A stretch of 11,907 bases of DNA from JAAHGY01 sp051439365 (GTDB lineage Bacteria > Cyanobacteriota > Cyanobacteriia > CAKZMO01), in contig JBFRWC010000438.1 in assembly GCA_051439365.1 (NCBI GenBank), positions 1-11,907 of the forward strand. Reading direction: 5' to 3'. The notes beneath the pieces are model-generated. The model searched no databases. It was given only the letters and a program-made list of their open reading frames with translations, and had not been told where the DNA came from. This document shows, one piece after another, positions 1 through 5,623 of the stretch (positions are counted from its first letter, which is position 1; every line of letters begins with the position of its first letter). Position numbers and translations under genes: made by a program.

Positions 1-50
1 ATCCTTAAAGAACAGTTTCAAACGGACATACTAACCTTTGGGGAGAAAGC

Positions 51-78
51 CTAGGCCGATCGATCCATTCCAGCCTAG
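51..78 (-). terminator. Weak hairpin downstream of the peroxidase gene
   Basis: Read on the minus strand, CTAGGC and GCCTAG form a 6-bp stem around a 16-base loop, starting about 19 bases after the peroxidase stop codon. It is followed by GCTTTCTCC, not a clean T-tract. It may end the peroxidase transcript, but the loop is long and the T-run poor, so the call is weak. Confidence 0.25.
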
Positions 79-96
79 TGATTTCAACCTAAGCGA

Positions 97-558
97 TTAG
101 AGGGCAGCTTCAATTGCATCCTTGAGGGTCTTGGCATCAGGGTCCGTTTGGGGGTCAAAGCGGGCTACTACAGCACCTTTCCGGTCAACCAGAAACTTCC
201 CAAAGTTCCATTCAATATAAGGTCCATCTCCCACCAAAAATTGATACAGGTCACTACGATTGGCACCGTTAACATCTTGCTTCTCTAGCAAGGTGAAGTC
301 CACATCATATTTGGTTTTGGTGAAGTCTTTGATCTCGTTAGGAGTACCAGGTTCTTGGCTGCCAAACTGGTTGCACGGAACCCCCACAATGACTAGACCG
401 CGATCGCCATAGGCTTTGTCCAATTCAACCAAGCCACTGTACTGAGGCGTTAACCCGCATTTGCTAGCCACATTAACAAACAGAACCACCTTATTGGCTA
501 GTGTGTCAGGGGAAAGGGCCGCGCCGTCAAGAGTTGTTAAATTACTGGGTAATGGCAT
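97..558 (-). CDS. Glutathione peroxidase-like thiol peroxidase (Cys type)
   Basis: 153 aa, thioredoxin-fold peroxidase of the glutathione peroxidase family, expected to reduce lipid or alkyl hydroperoxides in the cytosol. The peroxidatic site is Cys34 in NVASKCGLTPQY; PCNQFGSQEPG (Cys62, Gln68) and EWNFGKFL (Trp117, Asn118) supply the rest of the Cys/Gln/Trp/Asn tetrad. The length is normal for bacterial family members and there is no signal peptide. In plant thioredoxin-dependent members the resolving Cys lies in the segment here reading EIKDFTKTKY, where Lys81 occupies the Cys position; Cys34 and Cys62 are the only cysteines. That makes a thioredoxin-dependent two-Cys cycle doubtful. Cyanobacterial homologues have been described as using NADPH (family knowledge). 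The gene is divergent from the small gene at 794 and has its own promoter at 585-613. The ATG at 558 has no clear ribosome binding site but is the natural start for the fold. Confidence 0.93.
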   Translation of the reverse strand: MPLPSNLTTLDGAALSPDTLANKVVLFVNVASKCGLTPQYSGLVELDKAYGDRGLVIVGVPCNQFGSQEPGTPNEIKDFTKTKYDVDFTLLEKQDVNGANRSDLYQFLVGDGPYIEWNFGKFLVDRKGAVVARFDPQTDPDAKTLKDAIEAAL

Positions 559-584
559 ATTTGCGCAAGGTTACAACGATATCC

Positions 585-613
585 ATTATTGCCTATCCTG
601 GTACCTATGGCAG
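585..613 (-). promoter_or_regulatory. Predicted sigma70 promoter of the peroxidase gene
   Basis: On the minus strand a -35 box CTGCCA (608-613, 4/6 match) lies 17 bases from a -10 box AATAAT (585-590, 5/6 match). The predicted start of transcription is near 579, giving a leader of about 20 bases before the ATG at 558. Confidence 0.45.
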
Positions 614-711
614 AGCATTAATCGGGAACGATTGGTTCATTTTGTGCATTGATTCTAGCCAACCCACCGTGACCCCAGCGAAAATAAGAATAGGCATCCG
701 TGGATACCAGG

Positions 712-740
712 TGGTCAGGGCATAAAGTGATGCCTATAAT
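712..740 (+). promoter_or_regulatory. Predicted sigma70 promoter of the small cysteine-rich gene
   Basis: A perfect -10 box TATAAT (735-740) lies 17 bases after TGGTCA (712-717, 4/6 match to TTGACA). Predicted transcription starts near 747, about 47 bases before the ATG at 794. The promoter points at the small gene and at nothing else, which supports that gene being real. Confidence 0.5.
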
Positions 741-793
741 GCGAATATTATTTTAACCAATACTTCGTATGAAGACGACCCAGGTTGTTGATC

Positions 794-1081
794 ATGGTGC
801 CAACCGTTCTAAATGAATCCCTTCTGCAACCCTTTAAGTTTTATGATGGGGAGCAAGTCACTCGAGCTATTTGGGTCGGGGCAACGGTTTACAGACACGT
901 TTCCTCATTTAGTAGGGCACAGGGTGAGCAGGTTCATCAAATATGTGTTGCACTATCCAATTATGGCTACCCGACGCTGATCACAACCTCAGATACCGGT
1001 TACCGGGTATGGGTAGATGCCCACTGTAAAGACAAACGCTGTGTCGGTTGTCCGATCTCCGGTGGCTGTCGTTGTCACTAA
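794..1081 (+). CDS. Small orphan protein with a C-terminal cysteine cluster
   Basis: 95 aa from the ATG at 794; the frame is also open from TTG codons at 785 and 788. The ATG is preferred because CAGG sits 9 bases upstream. I do not recognise the family. The first 75 residues look like a compact alpha/beta protein (KFYDGEQVTRAIWVGATVY, then a helix, then YPTLITTSDTGYRVWVDA). The last 20 residues hold a cluster C-x4-C-x2-C-x5-C-x-C-H, which could bind zinc or another metal; that is inference from spacing only. No signal peptide or membrane segment is visible. A good promoter lies at 712-740. It converges on the phosphatase gene with 50 bases between, and no terminator is visible there. The function is unknown. 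Confidence 0.62.
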   Translation: MVPTVLNESLLQPFKFYDGEQVTRAIWVGATVYRHVSSFSRAQGEQVHQICVALSNYGYPTLITTSDTGYRVWVDAHCKDKRCVGCPISGGCRCH

Positions 1082-1131
1082 CCTGGTTGTAGCGAAAACC
1101 TGGCATGGTCAGTACCAGTCAATAGACCTTG

Positions 1132-1962
1132 CTAGGATGGCTCAAATTGCTTGAGGGGCTGGATGGCCACCAAGCGATCGCTGAGTTCTTGGTGAATCAG
1201 TCCATTGGTTGCCAGAATGCGGCCAGATCGAATATCAAACTGGGACGTATCATAGGCTGTGACTTGTCCTCCAGCCTCTTTGACAATAATCACCCCTGCT
1301 GCCAGATCCCAGGGAGACAGCCCCCGTTCCCAATAGCCATCCAAACGCCCACAGGCGACGTAAGCGAGATCAATGGCCGCAGATCCCCCTCGACGGACCC
1401 CATGGGTCAGATGGGTGAGGTGACAAAATTCGGCGTAGTTGGTGTCAATGGTTTCCCGGCGATCGTAGGCGAACCCTGTGACCAGTAGACTGTCTTTAAG
1501 TGCCTGGGTGGCTGAAACTCGGATCGGACGGCGATTGCAGGTTGCACCAAGTCCCTTTGCTGCCCGAAACAAATCGTCGCGGGAGGGGTCGTAAATCACT
1601 CCTACAATGGGCTGACCGTCATGGAGCAACCCCACTGAAGTTGCGAAAAAGGGATACTGATGGGCATAGTTGGTGGTGCCATCTAAGGGATCAATGGCCC
1701 AGAGATAGGTGTTGCTTAAATCCCCATGCTGTCCAGATTCCTCTGCTAGGATGGCATGGTTGGGCAGATGGCGCTTCAACACCTCTAAGACCGCTGTTTC
1801 GGCGGCTTTATCGGCGGCGGTTACGAGGTCGCCGGGTCGACCTTTTTCTTCAATGTGGGTTAGTTTGCCACAGTAGTCCTTGAGGATGACTCCAGCTGCG
1901 AGGACCGCTTCTGTGGCAATGTCGAGGAAAATTTGGAGGTCTTGGGTGGATGGTGTTGACAT
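1132..1962 (-). CDS. suhB: Inositol monophosphatase family protein (SuhB/IMPase-like)
   Basis: 276 aa, Mg2+-dependent sugar-phosphate phosphatase of the IMPase superfamily, likely hydrolysing inositol-1-phosphate or a related phosphomonoester in the cytosol. Metal-site motifs are all present: LVTAAD (46-51), EES with Glu74, DPLDGTTNY with Asp91 and Asp94, and PWDLAAG with Asp219. Length is typical (260-280). It is the last gene of a probable minus-strand operon after the ferredoxin and the SNase-like gene, 53 bases downstream of the latter. In Synechocystis 6803 the homologue sll1383 sits beside ferredoxin sll1382 (from memory), so the linkage appears conserved. Motifs alone do not exclude histidinol-phosphate or another phosphomonoester as the real substrate. 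No strong ribosome binding site precedes the ATG at 1962. Confidence 0.92.
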   Translation of the reverse strand: MSTPSTQDLQIFLDIATEAVLAAGVILKDYCGKLTHIEEKGRPGDLVTAADKAAETAVLEVLKRHLPNHAILAEESGQHGDLSNTYLWAIDPLDGTTNYAHQYPFFATSVGLLHDGQPIVGVIYDPSRDDLFRAAKGLGATCNRRPIRVSATQALKDSLLVTGFAYDRRETIDTNYAEFCHLTHLTHGVRRGGSAAIDLAYVACGRLDGYWERGLSPWDLAAGVIIVKEAGGQVTAYDTSQFDIRSGRILATNGLIHQELSDRLVAIQPLKQFEPS

Positions 1963-2015
1963 GATTGGCGTGGGTGGTGGAATAGTGGTAGTCGGATGGT
2001 GAGTGGTGGGTAAGG

Positions 2016-2585
2016 CTAAGAATCGCGGGAATCACGAAACTCGGAGGGGGGTTGGCGCATGGGTTGTTCGGGGTTCCAAATGCCGAGACCCAGCAGTCGT
2101 GCCCGATTTTGAGATTCTTTGAGTAGGCTATCGTACCTGAGGTTGGGCGATCGCGTCTTTTCCATTACATACCCTTCTGCCACTAACTCTTGATTGATTA
2201 AGCGATCGCCCAACCAAACGTAGGCCAGCTTGCTACCGTAACCGTTGCCTCGGTTTTGATCCCATTCCAATTGCACGGTTTGACCAAGTAACCGATCGCC
2301 CAAGTAATCTTTCACAGCCCGATCCCAAGGATTTTGGTCATAGGCTGGGGCTTGAATCCCAATCAGCCGTACTTTTTCATTGTTGGTGCTGGTGGTGTTG
2401 GGGTACTGAACTTCCAGGGTTTGACCACTGACTACCCGCATCACTGTTACGGTGGGGCCGGGGGATGATGTTGCGGCGGCGCGGTTGAACGGCGATCCGG
2501 GCAGATGGCCTTGGCAACTAATGGCGATCGCCCCACACCAGATCCCCACTAGTGCTTGTATCCACCACCGCTTGTCACTCACCAT
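2016..2585 (-). CDS. SNase-like (thermonuclease fold) exported protein, active site degenerate
   Basis: 189 aa. An N-terminal hydrophobic stretch (residues 8-23) ends in AISC, with Cys24 as a possible but non-ideal lipobox cysteine, so the protein is probably exported or membrane-anchored. Residues 45-172 follow the staphylococcal nuclease fold in order: VVSGQTLEV, VRLIGIQAP, GYGSKLAYVWL, NQELVAEGY and GLGIWNPEQ. Most catalytic positions are changed: Ser53 and Gln55 replace the two Asp of DGDT, Gln78 replaces Asp40, Ala81 replaces Glu43 and Ser118 replaces Arg87 (S. aureus numbering). Only Arg73 (Arg35) is kept. The protein may therefore bind nucleic acid or another ligand without cutting it (inference). 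GGAG lies just before the ATG at 2585. It starts 36 bases after the ferredoxin gene and probably shares its transcript. Confidence 0.85.
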   Translation of the reverse strand: MVSDKRWWIQALVGIWCGAIAISCQGHLPGSPFNRAAATSSPGPTVTVMRVVSGQTLEVQYPNTTSTNNEKVRLIGIQAPAYDQNPWDRAVKDYLGDRLLGQTVQLEWDQNRGNGYGSKLAYVWLGDRLINQELVAEGYVMEKTRSPNLRYDSLLKESQNRARLLGLGIWNPEQPMRQPPSEFRDSRDS

Positions 2586-2621
2586 GTTTCTCCATCGCTG
2601 TACGGTTCAGGAATAATGAGA

Positions 2622-2990
2622 TCAATCTTCATCTAATGGTAAACCTGGCCGCACCTTGCCTCGGCCAAAGTAGCGACCAAACTGCAATTCATACACTTCA
2701 TCTTCATCTTGGGTTTCCACCTGTAAATCTGATCGGGCATAGCTCACACACAACAGAGCATATCCCTGAGCTTGCAGTTCCGGGGACAATCCCATGGCCT
2801 CTGGTTGGTCCAGATCACCAGAAATGACCCGCACCGCGCAGGTGGTACAAGCCCCATTGCGACAGGAAAACGGTAGGTCCATGCCCTGTCGCTCCAGGCT
2901 ATGGAGAATGTAGTGGTTATCTGGAACCGTAGCCTGATAGCGGGTCTGGGTTTGTCGATTGTGGATAGTAATCGTATGCGATCGCGCCAT
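2622..2990 (-). CDS. [2Fe-2S] ferredoxin with C-terminal extension (FdC2 / Fed2 type)
   Basis: 122 aa plant-type ferredoxin. The cluster ligands are Cys43, Cys48 and Cys51 in CRNGACTTC, and Cys81 in ALLCVSYA. Ordinary photosynthetic ferredoxins are about 97-99 aa; this one has a tail from residue 96 containing EVYELQFGRYFGRGKV, the signature I associate with plant FdC2 and Synechocystis Fed2 (sll1382). That group has been linked to the low-iron response and is not thought to be the main photosystem I acceptor (literature from memory). The start at 2990 is firm: AAGGAGGA lies at 2993-3000. It is the first gene of a probable operon with the SNase-like and IMPase genes. The gene upstream ends at 3212 with its own terminator, so a promoter is expected in 3003-3096, but I found no convincing -35/-10 pair. 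Confidence 0.92.
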   Translation of the reverse strand: MARSHTITIHNRQTQTRYQATVPDNHYILHSLERQGMDLPFSCRNGACTTCAVRVISGDLDQPEAMGLSPELQAQGYALLCVSYARSDLQVETQDEDEVYELQFGRYFGRGKVRPGLPLDED

Positions 2991-2992
2991 GC

Positions 2993-3000
2993 TCCTCCTT
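2993..3000 (-). promoter_or_regulatory. Strong ribosome binding site of the ferredoxin gene
   Basis: AAGGAGGA on the minus strand, two bases before the ATG at 2990 (core GGAG about 4-6 bases away). It fixes the start codon. Confidence 0.8.
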
Positions 3001-3096
3001 CAGTACTATCTTTGTGGGGCCTTTAGTGATACCTCCTTATCCTAAAACAGGATGGCATCAGACATCTTTCTTTTAGGAGCTTTTGGGAAATTCCCC

Positions 3097-3125
3097 AAAA
3101 AAAAGCCCAGCCACGAGGGCTGGGC
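3097..3125 (-). terminator. Intrinsic terminator after the Psb35-like gene
   Basis: On the minus strand an 8-bp GC-rich stem GCCCAGCC/GGCTGGGC with a 5-base loop is followed by eight T residues. It lies about 87 bases past the stop codon at 3212. This is the clearest terminator in the window, and it separates the small photosynthesis gene from the ferredoxin operon. Confidence 0.9.
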
Positions 3126-3211
3126 CATGATAGTCAAGTCAAGCTCTGCGAACAGAGAGAGGAGAGTAATTTAATGCTACGCGGGCCTATACACCGCCCC
3201 ATACGCTGGAC

Positions 3212-3448
3212 CTATGCATCGGGCAGCAAAGCACTCGTGTAGGCATCGACTTGAAAACCAGGGGTGCGATCGCTGTAATCGGTCTCGCGTCCGGTCACCG
3301 ATTGGGCCAACGGTTCAAAAGACTGGGAGCGCCAGTTACGGGCATGGATGGGCTTGGTCTGCTCACCTCGGAAGTAAGCCTGGGTACCAATAAGCGCTAC
3401 CGCAGCCCAACCAGCAACAAACAAAGCAATCAGAATCGTTGTCATCAT
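3212..3448 (-). CDS. Small one-helix membrane protein, probable Psb35
   Basis: 78 aa. One N-terminal membrane helix (about residues 3-24, TTILIALFVAGWAAVALIG) is followed by a hydrophilic tail of about 50 residues (YFRGEQTKPIHARNW, then polar and acidic). The pattern matches a widespread small cyanobacterial thylakoid-type protein. My best match from memory is Psb35 (Synechocystis ssl2148), which stabilises the CP47 module and its high-light-inducible partners during photosystem II assembly; I could not check this and leave the symbol blank. TTAGGAGT precedes the ATG at 3448. The gene is monocistronic: promoter and HLR1 site at 3527-3566, leader of about 80 bases, strong terminator at 3097-3125. 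An alternative is another single-helix photosystem or NDH-1 accessory subunit. Confidence 0.85.
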   Translation of the reverse strand: MMTTILIALFVAGWAAVALIGTQAYFRGEQTKPIHARNWRSQSFEPLAQSVTGRETDYSDRTPGFQVDAYTSALLPDA

Positions 3449-3526
3449 GTTGTGTACTCCTAATGTGCGTTGTACCAGAGGGGAGATAGCGGCTTACCGT
3501 TCTGTTCGGTCTTGCTCTCTCCGCCT

Positions 3527-3544
3527 TATGTAAATAAATGTAAC
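3527..3544 (-). promoter_or_regulatory. HLR1 element (predicted RpaB site) with a third half-site
   Basis: On the minus strand GTTACATT-TA-TTTACATA fits the HLR1 consensus, two (G/T)TTACA(T/A)(T/A) repeats separated by two bases, without a mismatch. A third repeat GTTACAAA lies four bases upstream (3549-3556). The element covers the -10 box and the predicted transcription start. In known high-light genes RpaB bound at such a position represses in low light and leaves in high light (family knowledge), so this gene is predicted to rise under high light. Confidence 0.75.
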
Positions 3545-3566
3545 AAAATTTGTAACAAAATGTCAA
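3538..3566 (-). promoter_or_regulatory. Predicted core promoter of the Psb35-like gene
   Basis: A perfect -35 box TTGACA (3561-3566) lies 17 bases from TTACAT (3538-3543, only 3/6 match to TATAAT). Transcription would start near 3531. The -10 box lies inside the HLR1 repeat, which may explain its poor match. Confidence 0.6.
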
Positions 3567-3846
3567 GCATATTTACATTTTTGTTTTTGGCACGAAATTT
3601 ATGGTAAGAAGTCGCCCACTCGCCCACCCACAAACAAGCGATCGCCCCAATCCTCCCAGAACCCCAAATGGCTCTCCAAGAGTAGAGCGATCGCCCAAGT
3701 AATCAATCCAGATGATCGATAACGATGATTAACTATATAGTTGCAAAAATGTCAGGAATAGTGACCTGATGATACGGGCGGGAATTCAGCTTACGCCACT
3801 GCCTCGACCAGACTCCGAAGGCTAATGGCATAGCAGACAGATCGGG
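3567..3846. other. Gene-free stretch between two minus-strand genes
   Basis: No convincing gene in 280 bases. It holds two HIP1 octamers (3638-3645 and 3687-3694), a tandem CGCCCAC repeat (3613-3627), a perfect 12-bp palindrome AACTATATAGTT (3731-3742) and a small inverted repeat TCAGG/CCTGA (3752-3769). I saw no terminator for the upstream gene at 3847-4056 and no known small-RNA signature. Confidence 0.5.
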
Positions 3847-4056
3847 CTAACGAGCCGCCACCATGTCTCGAATTAAGGGTAAGCGAGACCGAATATAGCG
3901 GCTATAGAGATCGACCTCCTGGCTATTCAGTAATCGACCTGACTCGATTCCACTGATGATCCAAGAGACTAAACCATTGTCATCGAGACTGAGTAGAGTA
4001 TTCGGTTGACTTTTTTCAATGAGCATCCAAACTTGACGAATCATGCACGGAGACAT
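3847..4056 (-). CDS. Small conserved-looking cyanobacterial protein of unknown function
   Basis: 69 aa, soluble, with no signal or membrane segment. The core from Met5 (MIRQVWMLIE) through TLLSLDDNGLVSWII to YIRSRLPLIRDM resembles a family of short cyanobacterial proteins I recall only as hypothetical. It reads as a mostly helical domain, and the ending LPLIRD looks family-typical. The ATG at 4056 is chosen because GAGAGG lies 4 bases upstream; the second ATG (4044) lacks a site. A possible -10 box TATAGT is at 4116-4121. It lies 184 bases downstream of the Kir channel gene on the same strand. I will not propose a function. Confidence 0.72.
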   Translation of the reverse strand: MSPCMIRQVWMLIEKSQPNTLLSLDDNGLVSWIISGIESGRLLNSQEVDLYSRYIRSRLPLIRDMVAAR

Positions 4057-4115
4057 AGTACCTCTCTATGGGGTTGCGTCCAGGGAAAACAACGGTGGCA
4101 AAACCACTTTTTTTG

Positions 4116-4121
4116 ACTATA
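4116..4121 (-). promoter_or_regulatory. Possible -10 box of the 69-aa gene
   Basis: TATAGT on the minus strand (5/6 match) lies about 60 bases before the ATG at 4056. There is no good -35 box at 16-18 bases. A perfect palindrome GGATCGATCC (4124-4133) sits just upstream and might be an operator or chance. Confidence 0.3.
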
Positions 4122-4240
4122 GCGGATCGATCCACGCCTTTGGGGGCAAAACAATAACATGCAACAGGACCGATACATGGATTCATAACCAAGTTACAGT
4201 CAGTGAAGTTTTCTCATTTTTTGATCGTGATAATGTGTGG

Positions 4241-5302
4241 CTAATTGGAACTGGAAACAACGGGCCTGACCTGATGAAAGCGCTCATAGTCGATGGCAAA
4301 GCGGCCATCGGGTAAATGAGTGAACAAGTCAACAAAGATCATATTTCGGCGGATATCACTCGGCCCGTAGGAATGACGCGCGTGGACTGTTTGGGATAGG
4401 GTTTCATCTAATCCAGTCAGCGTAATCACTAATTCTGTATCGGCATCGTACAAATCTTGGTTAGTTCTACCGTAGAGCGGACTATCAGGGGTAATGGGGT
4501 GCATGACTGTCCAAGTCAAGGCAAAAACAGGGGTTTGAGACCGAACCAAGGGCAAGTCATAAAATCGCCGCATGGCATGGCCTTCTTGGGAGATTTCATT
4601 CCAGACAAGGGTCATGGTCAGTTGGGCTTCAATAATGCGGTTGCGTCGTTGGTTGGCCGCTCGAAACATTAGGGTTGGGATGGTATCGTAGGGCGAAACC
4701 ACGGCAACATCGCTAAACATCACCCGTGTGGTGGGTCGAGAAAATCGAGCAAAGGTCAGCCCCGTCACCATTGCAATTCCCATCAAGCCCACTAGGGATT
4801 CGATCGTCACCAGGAGATTGGCGTAGAGGGTTTGGGGATACATGGCTCCATAGCCAATGGAGGCCATTGTTTGAACGCTAAAGAAAAAGGCATCGACAAA
4901 AGAACCCGGTTCAGCATTGGCGATCGCATCACCTCCCAGCAAATATCCCACGGCAAACAACGCATTTGCCGCCAGGTAGATCAAGCCCATGCAGAGAAAA
5001 AAGAGGGACCAGGGCATGGTCAACATAGTGTGATAGCGATCGCGCCACAGATCGTTGGAATAGCCCAATCGGACAATCTCAATCCGACCATCGGGATTCA
5101 GCAGTCGTTCATGGGGCAGGACCTTTTGGGCATTGGCCGCTTGAAACGATGTACATTTCAGCGACCCTTGCATCGGTAAAACGGGCGGTGATGATTTCCG
5201 CGTGGGTGGTGACCCCGGAACCGATTTGGGAGTGAGTGAAACTGGCCCCTCGTGGGCAGACAAGGACTTAGGCATGGAGGATTCCAGGGGATTGTGTGTC
5301 AT
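4241..5302 (-). CDS. KirBac-type inward-rectifier potassium channel
   Basis: 353 aa inner-membrane K+ channel subunit, expected to act as a tetramer. Order: N-terminal region 1-85; slide helix near 84-95 (DLWRDRYHTML); TM1 about 98-120; pore helix and selectivity filter TMASIGYG (145-152); TM2 about 159-186 (TIESLVGLMGIAMVTGL); then the cytoplasmic immunoglobulin-like Kir domain from 188, with family motifs FSRPTTRVMFSDVAVV, LMFRAANQRRN, FYDLPLVRSQTPVFALTWTVMHPI, TGLDETLSQTVHARHSY and FVDLF. All expected blocks are present, so it should be functional. The N-terminus is longer than usual: about 70 residues rich in Ser and Pro precede the slide helix. The start may therefore be later (ATG at 5275), though neither site has a good ribosome binding site. 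It is divergent from the K+/H+ antiporter, suggesting a joint role in potassium balance. I saw no terminator downstream. Confidence 0.95.
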   Translation of the reverse strand: MTHNPLESSMPKSLSAHEGPVSLTPKSVPGSPPTRKSSPPVLPMQGSLKCTSFQAANAQKVLPHERLLNPDGRIEIVRLGYSNDLWRDRYHTMLTMPWSLFFLCMGLIYLAANALFAVGYLLGGDAIANAEPGSFVDAFFFSVQTMASIGYGAMYPQTLYANLLVTIESLVGLMGIAMVTGLTFARFSRPTTRVMFSDVAVVSPYDTIPTLMFRAANQRRNRIIEAQLTMTLVWNEISQEGHAMRRFYDLPLVRSQTPVFALTWTVMHPITPDSPLYGRTNQDLYDADTELVITLTGLDETLSQTVHARHSYGPSDIRRNMIFVDLFTHLPDGRFAIDYERFHQVRPVVSSSN

Positions 5303-5342
5303 GAACCTGCAAGGGAGTGAGAACGCAAGGAGAATGGGTTCC

Positions 5343-5363
5343 AGCTTAACAAAATTTTAAGCT
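5343..5363. promoter_or_regulatory. Inverted repeat over the Kir channel -10 box
   Basis: AGCTTAA and TTAAGCT form a perfect 7-bp inverted repeat with a 7-base centre. It spans the predicted -10 box of the channel gene and covers the expected transcription start, a position suited to a repressor. No matching regulator is evident in the window. Confidence 0.4.
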
Positions 5364-5382
5364 ACTCATGGTTGACAGTCAT
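5354..5382 (-). promoter_or_regulatory. Predicted sigma70 promoter of the Kir channel gene
   Basis: ATGACT (5377-5382, 4/6) and TAAAAT (5354-5359, 5/6) are 17 bases apart on the minus strand. Predicted transcription starts near 5347, giving a leader of about 45 bases before the start at 5302. Confidence 0.5.
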
Positions 5383-5557
5383 AGAGAGAGAAAGGTGGGA
5401 TCGTCTCTAGAGGGGACTGCTTGGGCGATCGCCCTCAGTGAATCTGTTGTGTCTTTGCAAGATGAGGTGGCCTTGGCCTCAGCGTCAAATTCCATCGCGA
5501 CAGCCACATTCGTTAGGACGATTTTGTAGAGATGCTTTGTGCCATCATGTCGGTGGG

Positions 5558-5587
5558 TTGACTGCTATCCGCCAATTGCCCATTAAT
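5558..5587 (+). promoter_or_regulatory. Predicted sigma70 promoter of the antiporter gene
   Basis: TTGACT (5558-5563, 5/6) and ATTAAT (5582-5587, 4/6) are 18 bases apart. Transcription would start near 5594. The ribosome binding site TAGGAG (5612-5617) and the ATG at 5624 follow. The stretch between the two divergent promoters (5383-5557) holds one HIP1 site and nothing else I can name. Confidence 0.45.
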
Positions 5588-5623
5588 CACAACCAACCAC
5601 AAATAATCCTGTAGGAGTGTTGC

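Noticed and set aside
1129..1488. 119-aa plus-strand frame opposite the phosphatase gene
   Set aside because: It lies wholly antisense to strong IMPase motifs and has no recognisable domain or ribosome binding site.
4094..4115. Possible plus-strand terminator (GTGG-CAAAA-CCAC followed by seven T)
   Set aside because: The stem is only 4-5 bp and no plus-strand gene ends upstream of it.
4043..4315. 90-aa plus-strand frame across the gap between the Kir channel and the 69-aa gene
   Set aside because: It overlaps the ends of two better-supported genes in antisense, lacks a ribosome binding site and resembles no family.
5372..5377. Perfect TTGACA on the plus strand upstream of the antiporter
   Set aside because: No -10-like sequence lies 15-19 bases downstream; the pair at 5558-5587 is nearer the gene and better.
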